From Persicaria tinctoria (lineage: Eukaryota; Streptophyta; Magnoliopsida; Caryophyllales; Polygonaceae), in NCBI GenBank assembly GCA_037127255.1, contig JBANSL010000006.1:86414107-86478106 (forward strand): a stretch of 64,000 nt of DNA, written 5' to 3'. Under the pieces are notes generated by a model, which was not told where the DNA came from, searched no databases, and was given only the letters and a program-made list of their open reading frames with translations. Position 1 is the stretch's first letter; every line of letters starts with the position of its first letter. Made by a program: the position numbers and the translations under genes. Below are positions 11,779-25,200 of the stretch, one piece after another.

Positions 11779-13866
11779 TGTTGTTGCAGGAGGATGGTCA
11801 AGTATGAAATAAATATAAAATAGAGTTCAGACTGACTTCCCTGTCTCAGCAAATAAATACAAGACTTCCTCCCGTTGTAGTAGAAGGTTGTCAGGATCGA
11901 ATCCACGAGGAAGCACGTCAGCAGTTCTTAGGTAGCAACAGAATCTCACAGACAAGCATCAGAAAGACAGAAACACAAATAAAACAGAAAATAACAAACA
12001 AAAGCAATGAACTAACGAAGTCAGAAAAGACAAAGCAAAGCAGCAAATAAAAGCAAAGCAAAGGCTAGTCGATCTCGACCATAGGGTACTCGAGATCGAC
12101 AAAGGCAGGTTGATAGAAAATAGAAAGTGAAAATCGACGACAACAGAAGAAAACTCAACTCGAGATAGACCAGACCCTACTCGAGATCGACAAGGCTGTA
12201 CTCGATCTCGACAAAGCTCTCCTCTGTATCGACTAGAATGTAGAAATTTAAATTGCAAATTCTCGAACCCAAACTCAGATTTTTTGACAGAAATAAATCA
12301 ATATATTAAAAGACTTCCAAAGCCAGGGTATCAACACCACAACGATAACCATGCAAAATAACATATAAAGGCATAAAAGATCATGCTTTTCATCAAATAA
12401 CTTTCGTTATTAACAAATAGGCAAATAGAGGCTTTCGCATAAACCCTAATTGTTACTAACCCTTTTTCACATAATTAATCCAAGTTGCATTAAGATCACT
12501 TTCGCTTCAATAACACAAACAAGGATCACTTTCAACTCTCGCAAAAGAATAATGCTCATAGGGATAGAAGATGAATTGCATAAAAAGATCTGACCTTTAC
12601 CGCGTCACCTCACATGGCCACCGTCGGGCTCTCCCCAGCCCCAGAAGTGGGTGGACTACTCACGCCTCATCGCAATCGCAGACACTGATTGATGAAAATA
12701 AACTAACTTGCATAAAATAATCTCCAACTTACAATCTCTTCTCTTTATGTAACTAACTAATTGTCTCTGAAATTGAATGAATAAAACTAAGCCCCTAGGT
12801 CTTTATTTATAGTGATCAAACCTCGCTAATCAAGAAAATAATCATCTATCTATATCTAAAATTATATCTACTTTGCTAAAAGATAAATAAAATCCTTAAT
12901 GGAAATAAATCAATAAGGAAAAGATAAATCTAAATAGGTAAGTCTTCATGAGTTGATAGATTCCCTTCCATGGATAGAATTGATCAACTTTAGATAGATC
13001 TCTTCGTCCATTCTCGGATTTCTTCGTGCCCAAGGATTCCCAAGTCTACTCTGGCTGCTCACGTCGACTTGTTTATGGAATTTTTTCTACTTGACATCGA
13101 CAAGGGTCTAGTCGACATCGACTAGGATTTGTCGTCTCGGCTAACTGGTGCTCGATGTGGCTCAAACTTGGCTCCTGGCGCTCGTCGACCTCGAGTTGCC
13201 CTAGTCGACCTCGAGTAGAATTGATCCGTCGACTAGGTCTTCTCGAGTAGGTGTGCTCGACAAGCTCGGATCTGGGCTCTAGCCTTCGTCGATCTCGACC
13301 ACGGTTCATCGAGTTGGGGTGTGGACTTCTTGGTCGAGGAACTTCTCCTCGGCATGATGGACTCGGAGTGGTGCTAGGTGGCTCGTCGATCTCGACAAGT
13401 GTTCGTCGAGGTCGACTAGGATTGTGCTCGACTTCTCGTCCTCGGCTTCTCGATCAGGTCTTCTCCTTGTCGACTCCGGGTGTGGCACTGGGCTTCGTCG
13501 ATCTCGACCAGGTCTTTGTCGACACTGCTCCTAGTCGACAAGGCAGTGCTCGGACATGCTTGTCGAGATCGAGTAAGGTCTACTCGAGATCGAGTAACCT
13601 GGGTTCTCGGCTCGATTCGACTGGTTCCGCTGCTTCTTTGACCTTGGACTTCTATAGTGGATTTTCCGAGCTTTTTCGACCTTCCTTAGAATTGTTGTAA
13701 AACGCCTCGAATTCTGCGATTTAAACAGAAACTGGTGTAGATTCCATAATTTGGCAAATAAACATAAACTACATAGGTTCTGTACTATCTTAACCCAAAT
13801 GAATGAAATGTATGCAGAAATCGAGATAAACTTAAGTGTAAAACATGGCAGATTCAGCTCACAACA
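11779..13866 (-). repeat. B1 3' LTR
   Basis: Plus-strand reading TGTTGTTGCAGG to CTCACAACA, 2088 bp. It matches 17125-19252 with scattered substitutions and small indels. On the minus strand the TATA-like TATAAATA is at 12804-12811. TCGA-NN-TCGA dyads form two clusters, 12067-12235 and about 13085-13590. Confidence 0.9.
12804..12811 (-). promoter_or_regulatory. Probable TATA box of the B1 LTR
   Basis: The minus strand reads TATAAATA, followed by a CCTAGGGGC-type stretch. The same element is at 18151-18158 in the other LTR and at 53636-53643 in B2, so position and sequence are conserved in the family. Confidence 0.6.
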
Positions 13867-13912
13867 ATAGGACAAATGAAGAGATAACTAAGACGACCCC
13901 TAAAAACAAACG

Positions 13913-16900
13913 TCAAAAAGCAAAATGGAACAAACCACCAAATACAGTAGTTAAAATAAACGTTGATCTCGACGAGTCTGCAGGTTCTGGTGGTGGTCTG
14001 CTCGAGGATGCGGAGGTCGACGAAGGACAGGTCTTGTCGATCTCGACAAGGCTACTCGATCTCGAGTAGGGCTCCGCTCCTGGTGGCTCCAGTGTCGAGG
14101 AAGAAGGCTCTGGTGGAGTCGGGTGGTGGTCGATCTCGACAAGCTCAGTCGAGATCGACAAGGATGGTCCGTCTGGTGGAGTCTGTGTCGAGGAAGACGG
14201 TGCCCGAGGATGCTGAAGTTGGTCGACATCGAGTAGCGTACTCGAGATCGACAAGGGTTCTAGTTCTGGAGTCGTCAGCGTCGAGGAAGGCGAAGTCGAG
14301 TTGGACGAGTGGTGGTCGACCTCGAGTAGTCTACTCGAGATCGAGTAAGGTTATGCTTCCGTCTGGCTGCTCGATGAGGCTGGTGCTGGTGGAGTCTCCT
14401 TGGTCTGGTCGAGATCGACTAGGGTCCTCGATGTCGAGGAGTCTTGATTGATCTTGACCCCATACTTGGTTCCTGTCAAGGCATCCGAAAAATAATTAAT
14501 CCATAACGACTTACCTTGATCTGTGTCGATTGGATTCTCCGTGTTTTCCTTTAGGATTGCCATGATCTCCTCCATCTGGGCCTCCATGTCCCTCTTTTCC
14601 AGCTCCTTAGGGGTCATATTTCTGACATTGGGTTCCCCGTAGGTGATGTAGCCAGCTGAGATAGATTTGACCTCTTCCATTGGACCTGTATGCCTTTCAG
14701 TTTTATTAAAGGAATACTCAATTACCTCATCGCTGATGTTGAAGGTGAGCACTCCTTTCCTTACGCTTATGTTGGCATCCACCGTCGCCAAGAATGGTCT
14801 TCCTAAAATAATTGGACAAGCAGGATCTTCTTGCATATCAACAACTAAGAAGTAAGTAGGGACAAAGAATTTACCTACTTGTACTGGCACATTGTCCACC
14901 ATGTCTGTTGGGATGACCACAGTGTTGTTGGCCATGTAAAGTCTAGCATCCACAGGCTCTAGGGCACCTATATTAATCTTGGACCAAATTGTTAAAGGCA
15001 TTATACTTACACTAGCTCCAATATCACATAAGGCATTAATTTTGTATGGACCAAATCCAATAGTTATAGCAAACTTACCTGGATCCGGCCTCTTCTCTAG
15101 TATGTCCAAATGGCTGCACTCCTCTGTGATTTCAGCCATCGATCGCTTTTTGCTCAGAATCTCCTTCAGGAACTTGACATAGGATGGCATTTCATTGAGA
15201 GCTTCTGTGAAGGGGATGCTGACGTTGAGCTTCTGAAGCACCTTGATGAAGCGCTGAAATTTCTTTTCTGCCGGGTCCTTTGGAGATTTTGTGGGGAAAG
15301 GCAGCTTCTTTTTCTGAGTCGGAGCCAGAACAGACGTCGGAGGTGCTGCGAGATGCTCTATGTCGACAAGGGGCTCCTCGACATCGACTACAGTCTTGTC
15401 GATCTCGACTAGATTTGGTGCCGTCGAGTTGCTGTGTGGTGCAGACGACGACTTTGGAAGTTTCTCCCCGAGGTCGACTAGACCCTCCTCGAGATCGACT
15501 AGGCCCTGGTCGATGTCGACTTGCTGTTCCTCGTTGTTCTGCTACTTTCCGACCTCTGGCTCTTGCAGTTGATGGCCGCTTCTGAGTTTTATAGCAGCGA
15601 TGTGTCCAGTCTTTCCCTTAGGATTTGGTTCTGAAGATCTAGGGAGCGCACCTGACTGTCAGGGGATTCCCGCTGCTAGCTGACCAATCTGTTTATCAAC
15701 TGATTTCCGCCAGATATCAATTTCCCCAAGCCTAGAGTTGACACCTTGCATCTGAGTATAGACGGAGTTGAAGGATTGCCTAGTTTCTGAGTGGTTTCTC
15801 CGTATTTCCTCCAGGACTGTCTGTATATCATCCTTCTTCTGGTCCCTTTCCGGATGTCCTGGAGCTCTGTAGGGCGGGGGGTTCCTGGGGACACCTTGGT
15901 TCCATTGTGGTTGCTGAAACCTTTGGTCCCCCATGTAGCGATTGGGACCCCTTGCGTAAGCTGCCTCCTCATGGTGCTCTGCCAGCCTGACTTGCTCGGT
16001 GTGTGGGCACTCAGTAGTGGTGTGCCGATGCGATCCGCATTCAATGCAAGGCGGGTTGACAGAGAGATAGTTTACTTGCTTGATGAGCTTCTTATTCTGG
16101 TCTCTGTAGTAATGCTCCCTAACATCAGGATCAATCTCCTTAGGTGGCTCATAGAGGGGCATGGATGGTGCTGGCCTGGCGTATGGGTTCTCTTCATAGG
16201 TTGCAGTAGACCCATACTTGTTGTCGTAGTTAGTGAGCTTCTCTAGCACACCCCATGCGTCACTTGGCGGCATTGTCAGATACTCATAGCGAGTATAATG
16301 GTTGATTCTGTCCTTAGTGACTTGATCAAGAGAGTTGAAGAAGATCTCCTGAATGACGTAGGCTGGCTGTCCATGAGTAGGGCAAGATCACAGAAGTTCC
16401 TTGTAGCGCTCCCATGCCTTTGCCAGCGGTTCCCCTTGCTTCTGTTTGAAGGCGGTGATTCTCTGGCGGAGATGTGCTGTTTTGGCGGGTGGGAAGAATT
16501 TGTTCAGAAACTCTTCCTCTACTTGGGCCCAGATTGTGAGTGATCTTGCTTTCAGCCCTTCCAGCCATTTCAGTGCAGGCCCAGCGAGAGACCAGCGAAA
16601 AGATTTCATCTTGAGATATTCCAGGGTCGTACCTTCAGCAAGAGTACGGCACATGTTAGAAAAGTTTGTAATATGTTCAAGAGGACACTCATTAAATCTA
16701 CCATAAAAGCCATTATTTTTAAGCTCTATAAGAAATTGAGTGCGAATTTCAAAAGAGTTATCAGGGATTAGAATCGCCGATTCAGGCACGACGAGAGTTG
16801 GGTGCATGTAGTCCTCTGTCGTGGTTGGATATTGGGCAAGCTCAGCCTGTGCTTGTTCCCTTGCTGCTTTCTCAGCGGCGATAGCAGCATCCTTAGCGGC

Positions 16901-17041
16901 TAATTCCCTTGTAAGCCTAGCGATCAGCTGTTCCTATGTCTCCGCAGCTGCCATGGCTCTTTGTAGTTTAGTTCTGATGTGAAAAAGGCGTTCTGGTTCG
17001 TCTAAAGCGTCAAACTCAGGTGTTTGACCAGAACGACGCAT
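13913..17041 (-). pseudogene. B1 gag-protease polyprotein gene, inactivated by stops
   Basis: One minus-strand frame runs from the ATG at 17039-17041 to about 13913 and matches the B2 polyprotein. In order it shows an Ala/Glu-rich coiled coil (17000-16830), the capsid-like Gag region (about 16810-16280), a knuckle of form C-x2-C-x4-H-x4-C (about 16050), a KLRSG segment, a retropepsin with DIGAS in place of the usual D-T/S-G-A and a later ILGRPFL, and then an Asp/Ser-rich linker made by TCGA dyads. In-frame stops include TAG at 16934-16936, TGA at 16388-16390, TGA at 15659-15661, a TAG near 15540 and TAA at 14351-14353. At least three look like C-to-T changes when compared with B2. Unlike B2, no integrase-like tail follows the linker. 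Confidence 0.9.
13965..14445. repeat. TCGA-NN-TCGA dyad cluster inside the B1 coding region
   Basis: About a dozen dyads such as GTCGATCTCGAC, CTCGAGATCGAC and GTCGACCTCGAG lie in the linker-coding part of the polyprotein gene. A smaller group lies at about 15355-15515, before the protease. The same dyads populate the LTRs. Confidence 0.85.
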
Positions 17042-17103
17042 ACACCTGCAAATTAACTCAAAGAAACAGTGAGAACTGACTACCTAAGGCGCGATTGATA
17101 GCT

Positions 17104-17121
17104 TCCCCGGCAACGGCGCCA
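17104..17121 (-). other. B1 primer-binding site
   Basis: The minus strand reads TGGCGCCGTTGCCGGGGA, three bases from the 5' LTR. It fits the tRNA-Asp-type site of plant Athila/Tat elements. The B2 copy has two changes in it. Confidence 0.85.
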
Positions 17122-17124
17122 ATT

Positions 17125-19252
17125 TGTTGTTGCAGGAGGATGGTCAAGTATGAAATAAATATAAAATAGAGTTCAGACTGACTTCCCTGTCTCAGCAAAT
17201 AAATACAAGACTTCCTCCCGTTGTAGTAGAAGGTTGTCAGGATCGAATCCACGAGGAAGCACGTCAGCAGTTCTTAGGTAGCAACAGAATCTCACAGACA
17301 AGTAGCAGAAAGACAGAAACACAAATAAAATAGAAAATAACAAACAAAAGCAATGAACTAAACAAAGACAGAAAAGACAAAGCAAAGCAGCAAATAAAAG
17401 CAAAGCAAAGGCTAGTCGATCTCGACCACAGGGTACTCGAGATCCACAAAGGCAGTTTGACAGAAAACAGAAAGTGAAAATCGACGACAACAGAAGAAAA
17501 CTTAACTCGAGATAGACCAGACCCTACTCGAGATCGACAAGGCTGTACTCGATCTCGACAAAGCTCTCCTCTGTATCGACTAGAATGTAGAAATTTAAAT
17601 TGCAAATTCTCGAACCCAAACTCAGATTTTTTGACAGAAATAAATCAATATATTAAAAGACTTCCAAAGCCAGGGTATCAACACCACAACGATAACCATG
17701 CAAAATAACATATAAAGGCATAAAAGATCATGCTTTTCATCAAATAACTTTCGTTATTAACAAATAGGCAAATAGAGGCTTTCGCATAAACCCTAATTGT
17801 TACTAACCCTTTTTCACATAATTAATCCAAGTTGCATTAAGATCACTTTCGCTTCAATAACACAAACAAGGATCACTTTCAACTCTCGAAAAAGAATAAT
17901 GCTCATAGGGATAGAAGACGAATTGCATAAAAAGATCTGACCTTTACCGCGTCACCTCACATGGCCACCGTCGGGCTCACCCCAGCCCCAGAAGTGGGTG
18001 GACTACTCACGCCTCATCGCAATCGCAGACATTGATTGATGAAAATAAACTAACTTGCATAAAATAAACTCCAACTTACAATCTCTTCTCTTTATGTAAC
18101 TAACTAATTGTCTCTGAAATTGAATGAATAAAACTGAGCCCCTAGGGCTTTATTTATAGTGATCAAACCTCGCTAATCAAGGAAATAATCATCTATCTAT
18201 ATCTAAAATTATATCTACTTTGCTAAAAGACAAATAAAATGCTTAATGGAAATAAATCAATAAGGAAAAGATAAATCTAAATAGGTAAGTCTTCATGAGT
18301 TGATAGATTCCCTTCCATGGATAGAATTGATCAACTTTGGATAGATCTCTTCGGCCATTCTCGGATTTCTTCGTGCCCAAGGATTCCCAAGTCTACTCGG
18401 ACTGCTCACGTCGACTTGTTTCTGGAATTTGGTCTACTCGACATCGACAAGGGTCTAGTCGACATCGACTAGGACTCGTCGTCTCGGCTAACTGGTGCTC
18501 GATGTGGCTCGGACTTGGCTCCTGGCGCTCGTCGACCTCGAGTAGCCCTAGTCGACCTCGAGTAGAATGGATCCGTCGACTAGGTCTTCTCGAGTAGGTG
18601 TGCTCGACAAGCTCGGATCTGGGCTCTGGCCTTCGTCGATCTCGACAAAGGGTCGTCGATCTCGACCAGGGTACGTCGAGTTGGGGTGTGGACTTCTTGG
18701 TCGAGGAACTTCTCCTCGGCATGGACTCGGAGTGGCGCTAGGTGGCTCGTCGATCTTGACAAGAGTTCGTCGAGGTCGACTAGGATTGTGCTCGGCTTCT
18801 CGTCCTCGGCTTCTCGATCAGCTCTTCTCCTTGTCGACTCCGGGTGTGGCACTGGGCTTCGTCGATCTCGACCAGGTCTTTGTCGAGATCGAGTTGGTCT
18901 GGCTCTCGACGTTGCTCCTGGTCGACAAGGCTGTGCTCAGACATGCTCGGCGAGATCGAGTAAGGTCTACTCGAGATCGAGTAGCTTGGGTTCTCAGCTC
19001 GATTCGACTGGTTCCGCTGCTTCTTTGACCTTGGACTTCTGTAGCGGATTTCCGAGCTTTTCCGACCTTCCTTAGAATTGCTGTAAAATGCCTCGAATTC
19101 TGCGATTTAAACAGAAACTGGTGTAGATTCCATAATTTGGCAAATAAACATAAACTACATAGGTTCTGTACTATCTTAACCCAAATGCATGAAATGTATG
19201 CAGAAATCGATATAAAAGTAAATGTAAAACATGGCAAATTAGGCTCACAACA
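17125..19252 (-). repeat. B1 5' LTR
   Basis: 2128 bp, TGTTGTTGCAGG to CTCACAACA in plus reading. TATAAATA is on the minus strand at 18151-18158. Dyad clusters are at 17413-17585 and about 18430-18985. Confidence 0.9.
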
Positions 19253-22200
19253 GAGTACAGGTTGAAGGTTTGAAATCGAAAATGTGCAGTTTAAAGTGGG
19301 ATTTCGCACCCAAATCCGGAAGGTCCGTTGAGGACCCCGGGGTAAACCCCTGTACCTGACCTAAGTCTACAACGAAGGAAATCCGTTATCATGCAAAGGG
19401 CATAAGTTCTGAAAATGATACAACCAGTGCCACGGCAGAGCCGGGTCAAAACAGAGTACAATTAGGGAGCCATCCCAAACGCATGAATCTGGTGAAGTCA
19501 AGTTTCAAACGCTCACTCTTCGCCATAAGAATAGAACCCGTCATAACAGCACAAAATCAAGCAGCGTATCGGGTACCTGAAACTATACCACCAAGTCAGG
19601 CCAAGAGTCCGCCCATGTGTCCTCTGACCGCGCTGAGGACATATAATACGCCCATACCTAGAATAAAGAATGCCTTCATTCGTAAGTGAAATTCCTAAGC
19701 GTGATACTACATGGCATGCTCTTATGCATATGAAACACCTACATACTATATGCCACATCAGGCAGGAGGTACTGGTTACCGAGTAAGCCCCGGAGGTACT
19801 TACCTGGCTAGCAGATTGGCAACAGAAGAATCCGGCACACAATAGTCACAATCACAGAGTATCACCTAGTACATAATGAAATATACATAAGTCTACATCC
19901 AACTATTAAGCACTCAAGCACACCTCAATCAATAGAAGTAACATATTATGAAAGTCATTTCATCGCATCATCCGCTCCTCAAGACCACATCGTTATTCAA
20001 CAAATTCCGCATGTTCATATACATCATTTCCGCATATACCTCAACGGTTCATCAAAATCATACGACATAATTTGTGTGATATAAAATCTTACTAGATCGT
20101 CAAAATTATCCAACATTTAATCTCATATAATAATTCACCACAAGTCATGCTATTAGTCATACATATCGTATAATATTATATAATAATTTAAATACCGCAA
20201 ATTAGTTAAATAAATAAACGGATAAACCCGAACCGAACCGAACCCACAAACCCAAACCCGATTGAACAATTAACAAAACAAGGAGGTGGGCCATAGGTGC
20301 TGACTGGGCAAGGAGAGGGCCCGCCTTCATCTTCCTCCTTTGAAAATGGAAGACTCCCCGCCTACGTCTGCGCTCCGATGCCGAATCGCGCTAGCAGCTG
20401 CGCCTGGTTCCTCGACGCTCTTAGTCTCGACTCCGATCACTCGCCTTCAGACACTCGCTCGCATCCCCGCCCACTCCCACAACTCCCTCGCACTCGCCCA
20501 TGCCCGCGCTCGCCTCAGCGTCCTCTCTCAGCACGCCATCGCACTCTCGATCATTGGAACCCAAGCTCGAACTTACCCTCGACCTCACCGATACCCTATC
20601 CCAACCACAACAAACACGGAAGAATCGAAGACAACGAAGGAGAAAAGAGAAGGGAGGGTCGACGCTCACCGAGGTATTCGCGACTTCGGAGCTCTCGATC
20701 GGAGTTCTGGGCATCGTCGGAGGCGCGCGATAGTTTATCGGACCTGTGTCGGGGATGGGTGTACGTGATAGTGAAGATCGGGGGTGATTTGGATTGGAAA
20801 CGAAGGAATATGGCTTATCGGAAGGTAATCGCGCTCGAACAGGGACGGCGGAACTTCGGCGGCTCGGTGGCGGCTCCGACAGCTTCTGGGATGCGACGGG
20901 GTGGCGGTGGACGTCAGAGGTGGTGCAGGGTGGTGCTGTGGCTGCTGCCCTTCAAGGAGCAAGGTGGCCGGGATGGGGTGTGGGAGCAACGGTGGTGGTG
21001 TTTGGTGACGATGAACGAGGTGTCGATGGTGGTGATGATGCGTGAACTGGAAGGTGGCTGCGGGGCGATGGGGAATAGAGCAAGAGTGATGGTGGTGATG
21101 AACATCAACGATGAGTGAAAATGAGGGAGTCGGGGAGGGTGATGGTGAATGACAGTGATCAGTGATGGAAAGGGTGATGGGTGTTTCCGAAAGACGGGGT
21201 AGGATGATGGTCTTTGAAGAGGTATGGTGAGGTGAGGGAGTGGTTGAAGATTGAGTGTGAATTTGGTGAAACTAATACCCGGAAATAAATCTGAAATACG
21301 CGAATTTCGTATCTCGCAATTAGTTTTCAAATGTTAGTTTCCCCGACTCTCGCTCTCTCGATCAATTAGATTTTTAAATAGACAAGGATATCGTTATCTG
21401 ATAATTATTTTCAATTTTCGAGGTAAAAGGATGGAAATCGTTCGTCAAATTTTATATTCCAATTAGAATCTGCTAAACGAGCTTTTAATTCGATTTAAAT
21501 TCATTTTCAATTTCTTATTTCTGGAAATTTAGGATTTGAAAATCCGAGCCTTTACATCATCCACCTCTAAAAACAAGTCTCTTCTCCGAGACTAAAATCA
21601 TCTTAAAACAGGGGATGAAGTTTGAAATTGGTGAGTCCAAGAATCATGCCATTGATCCCGTAAATACCTCATAAGTGCCCTTATGAGATTCTCACAGTAC
21701 CGTTGTCATAATCATAATATCTCCAATAGATCGTAGAAAGAATGTAATATGGGCCCCTACCACATCCTTACTCCGACTTCTCGGATATATCATAACTCAA
21801 AAAGCATTACAACATCCCCACTAGGTCTTAGCAAGCAGTCTATAAGGGTCCCTATAAAATGTCTGTATCCACTTCGTAGGGCGTCATAATGCAAGCTCGG
21901 TTAGAAAATTTCAAGAGAGGTCCTTAGTTTGAAAAGTTGTGGTCTCAAAATCATTGAAGTTATCGATCACGTTTAATTTCTCAAAACCCAAGTTAGTCCT
22001 TTCTAAACACCATTCAAAATTCTCTAACCCGATGTTAGTCAAGCAATTTTCAAATATCAGGAGGTTGAAGCATCCACTTCTAAGGCTAATCCCATATTTT
22101 CTTCTTAAGTTCCAAGTCAGAATTATATTTCAATAATCCAGCTGCTAACATTTCTATCTTCAAGCATCGTATATTGAATAACAATCATATCTCACGTTTA

Positions 22201-25200
22201 TAGCATGACATAACACATCAAGGATAGTCGCATACCATAACATATCTAGCATCGTATCATTCATGTTAGGATTTATCACATCATCTCACAGAAGTTACAC
22301 ACCATATCAATCAGATAAGCACGTTATATCAATCAGATAAGTACATCATACTCATTCTAACTACCAAGCGTCATCGCATTAGAGGCAAACCACTGCTTCC
22401 ATACAGTAGCATTTCATCGAGTTCAGGAATAACTATGTTAGTACTAACAGTTCCCTATTGTCAACGACAACACATCAGAGAATCAACATCGTCTATAGCA
22501 TGGAATTCGCATAACATTCAACCCCAAGTAAAGTATACACTAGATCACTACTCACCATCCCTCGCACTAAGATCACTTCACTGAGGTCTACCAACTCAAT
22601 CCAATACCAGTTCTAGGCACCATTGTATCCTGCTCACATACAACCCTTCTAGCCTCATAACTATTCGCGATCTAGGCCGAATACCCAAACCAACTACTAG
22701 GTATCTCAACTCCTATGCCATCAAGACATCTAAGAGCCAATCCACTTCGACATCCCGATCTCAAGCCCTACCTTCCACTCGACTATTTAAAACTATCTCT
22801 CGGAGTTCCCAAATCACAAAATTCCCTCATTCCGACAAGCTGAACAACTCGATCTACTACCAAGACTCCACCTGAACATCATCCCCCAAATAGGCATCTC
22901 AAATCACCTTGCTAACCCAATCATACTTCCCACGCCACTAACCACTCTCACTAACCATCCACCTCTAAGGACCCAAGTCATGCTGACCATCTCACACCTG
23001 ACACCCCTGACCAATTCTAACGCATATCCCAACTAGTGGTACTCCCAACCATGAATCACCATGACCCTTAAGCCGACCCATTCTAGATCCTCTTCCCAGC
23101 ACACTCTACCGTGACTAGTTCTCTCAACTCCGCGTGTTTCCCAAAATTGCCTCAGATCACGCTGCCTTAAACTTCGAAATCTCTACCGCTTAAACCTTTA
23201 GGTACCGATCATCATTTTCACCGAATTCCTATGACATCCTCGTCCGAATTTCCTAAGTAACACAACTTCACCATCCTTCTGAAATCTCTTATCCTCTAGC
23301 GTCCTCAATACCTTCTGCTTTGCCTAGTTCCCAAATCCATGCTCATAATCTCCCTATCTCAACCTTAAGCGCACTGTCTTACTAGGAATCTCAACTACAT
23401 CCTTGCCTAGCTACCAGCCTTTCCTTAAAGATTCATCTCGAATCCTCAAATACTTCAATAGCCACAAGAACATCCACTCATAAATCCCGAGTCATTCCCT
23501 ATGCTAAAATCCTCTAACAACGCAGCTAGAAATCCTTCACTCATAAATTTCCCAAACATTACCAATCCTACCTAAATAACCCCAAATACTCATCACACGA
23601 ACAACCCTGGTATGAACAACCTAATATCCCGATCGATAATTTCCCAAGCAACCTCATACTACTCTTCCTTGGAAATTCCTCAACCTCATCCCTTACTGAA
23701 ATTGCTCCCACTCACAACACACACCACCTAGTCCCAAATTCTATGATTCCTCAGACGTTTCTTAACCGATCATCCTCGACTCCGCCCACGATCTTCTCCT
23801 AAACTATCTAGACACCTTCCTTGGCACACCAATCCGTCCCACAACACCTCCCTTCAAGAATCCCCTGATCAACTCCTAGCTCGCCCATCCACCTCTAGAA
23901 CTATCCTAACTACCTCTACCCAAACCCGATCTCAAGATCACCCTAAAGATGCTAGTCTAGACCTCAGCCAACCACTATCTTATACTACCCGCACAAATTA
24001 CCTACCTAGACTACCACTTCTCACTATGACATTTCCCTCGAAGTCTCGCCATACTACCCCACTCCTCAACTAAGACCTGCTTGGAGCTCAACTATACTCA
24101 CTGACCACTATCTCCGACCACTCTCAACTCACTCGGCTCTACCTAAGTTAATGCATCTACCTTGCACACCCTCTCGCTCATCTCATGACCAAGAACAAAG
24201 ACTTCAATCCCTCTGCCACTTTCCGACCTAGCTTACCGAAGAATCTCACGACTCAAGCTCAAGAATAAAGGACTCTCATACATATAACCCATAACCTACT
24301 CACCCGCAAGTCAGTATACCAAGCACCAAGGCACATCGTCATAGAAACAAGTTAGTCAGGCAATCATTGCTACCAATTCAGCAGACCCGTCATCACATAT
24401 TCAATTATGTCAGTTCTAGGCCTATCATAAAACATCAATTCCGATTAGTATAGAAGAATCCACGATTTGAATTAAGAACGTCATTCCTTGAGTCATCTAA
24501 GAGCATCACGTACGCGGCTACCATCTTTCAAATATGTTCGTCCTTTGTATACTTCTGGCGACGTCAGTCCTATGGTCTATGGGTCATGGACCCATCACAC
24601 TTTCTTTGCGCTGCTATGGTGCCCCTTGGTTGTCGGTTCTTTCTTGCATGTCGGCGCTCATCGAATGATTGCAAGGGTTAGAAGTTACGGAGATAGGGGA
24701 GAGACAAGGGCGGACGACACAACTTCCTTAAGAGTTCAGATATGGACCAGGACTAGGGACGACGAGACCAAGGAGAAGATCCTAACCCGAGAGTTACAAC
24801 GATGCCCTTATAATTGTGGCACGCAACTACGCAAGCACATAAAAATCAAGAGATATCATCACATTATTTCACACTAGTATGCACCTATCTCAAGGGATAT
24901 CGATTTATTCATTCATAACATGTTCATATAATCATCTCTATGTGTGCGCAGAACAAGCTAGCAACCTATCATTTCATTCACCAATCATGCTTGAGAGACT
25001 AGGAACATGTGTGCACAGACTGACATGGGACATATATGGCATAAGTTATGCAAGACCTAGCAAAGATCACAGGATATCATATGCACGACTTATCACTCAA
25101 TTTAGATACACACATAAGCAAGTCATAATATTGCGAGATTGAGGCAAACATGCTAAGATGCACCCTAAAAATCATGCTAAGGGTATGGTCAGTTCATACA

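Larger units (their letters stand above)
11779..19252 (-). mobile_element. B1: Athila/Tat-like gag-protease retrotransposon without pol
   Basis: 7474 bp with LTRs of about 2.1 kb at 11779-13866 and 17125-19252 and a 3.26 kb internal region read on the minus strand. The minus-strand primer-binding site next to the right LTR is TGGCGCCGTTGCCGGGGA, the plant type usually assigned to tRNA-Asp in Athila and Tat elements. The internal region encodes Gag, a CCHC knuckle, a retropepsin and a dyad-rich linker, and then reaches the 3' LTR with no room for reverse transcriptase, RNase H or integrase. Several nonsense codons mark it as dead. B2 at 52565 is the same family. Confidence 0.92.
11701..21556 (-). 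repeat. Family A LTR, copy 2 (middle), split by element B1
   Basis: The LTR begins at 11701 (TGTAACGG), is interrupted after 78 bases by B1 (11779-19252), and resumes at 19258 to end TTTACA at 21556. Without B1 and the duplicated GAGTA it is about 2377 bp. It is shorter than copies 1 and 3 mainly because roughly 230 bp are missing near 20165 and about 40 bp near 20510. It serves as 5' LTR for internal 1 and 3' LTR for internal 2. Confidence 0.88.

Noticed and set aside
13251..13700. Open frames rich in Asp, Arg and Ser in the B-family LTRs (also 18567-19075, 52894-53285, 60187-60596)
   Set aside because: They are produced by TCGA dyads in several frames on both strands of non-coding LTR DNA, and none is kept in frame between LTR copies.
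20297..21118. 273-codon frame in the middle family A LTR as a host gene
   Set aside because: It lies inside the LTR, and the equivalents in copies 1 and 3 are broken at different places. It is kept only as a GC-rich block.
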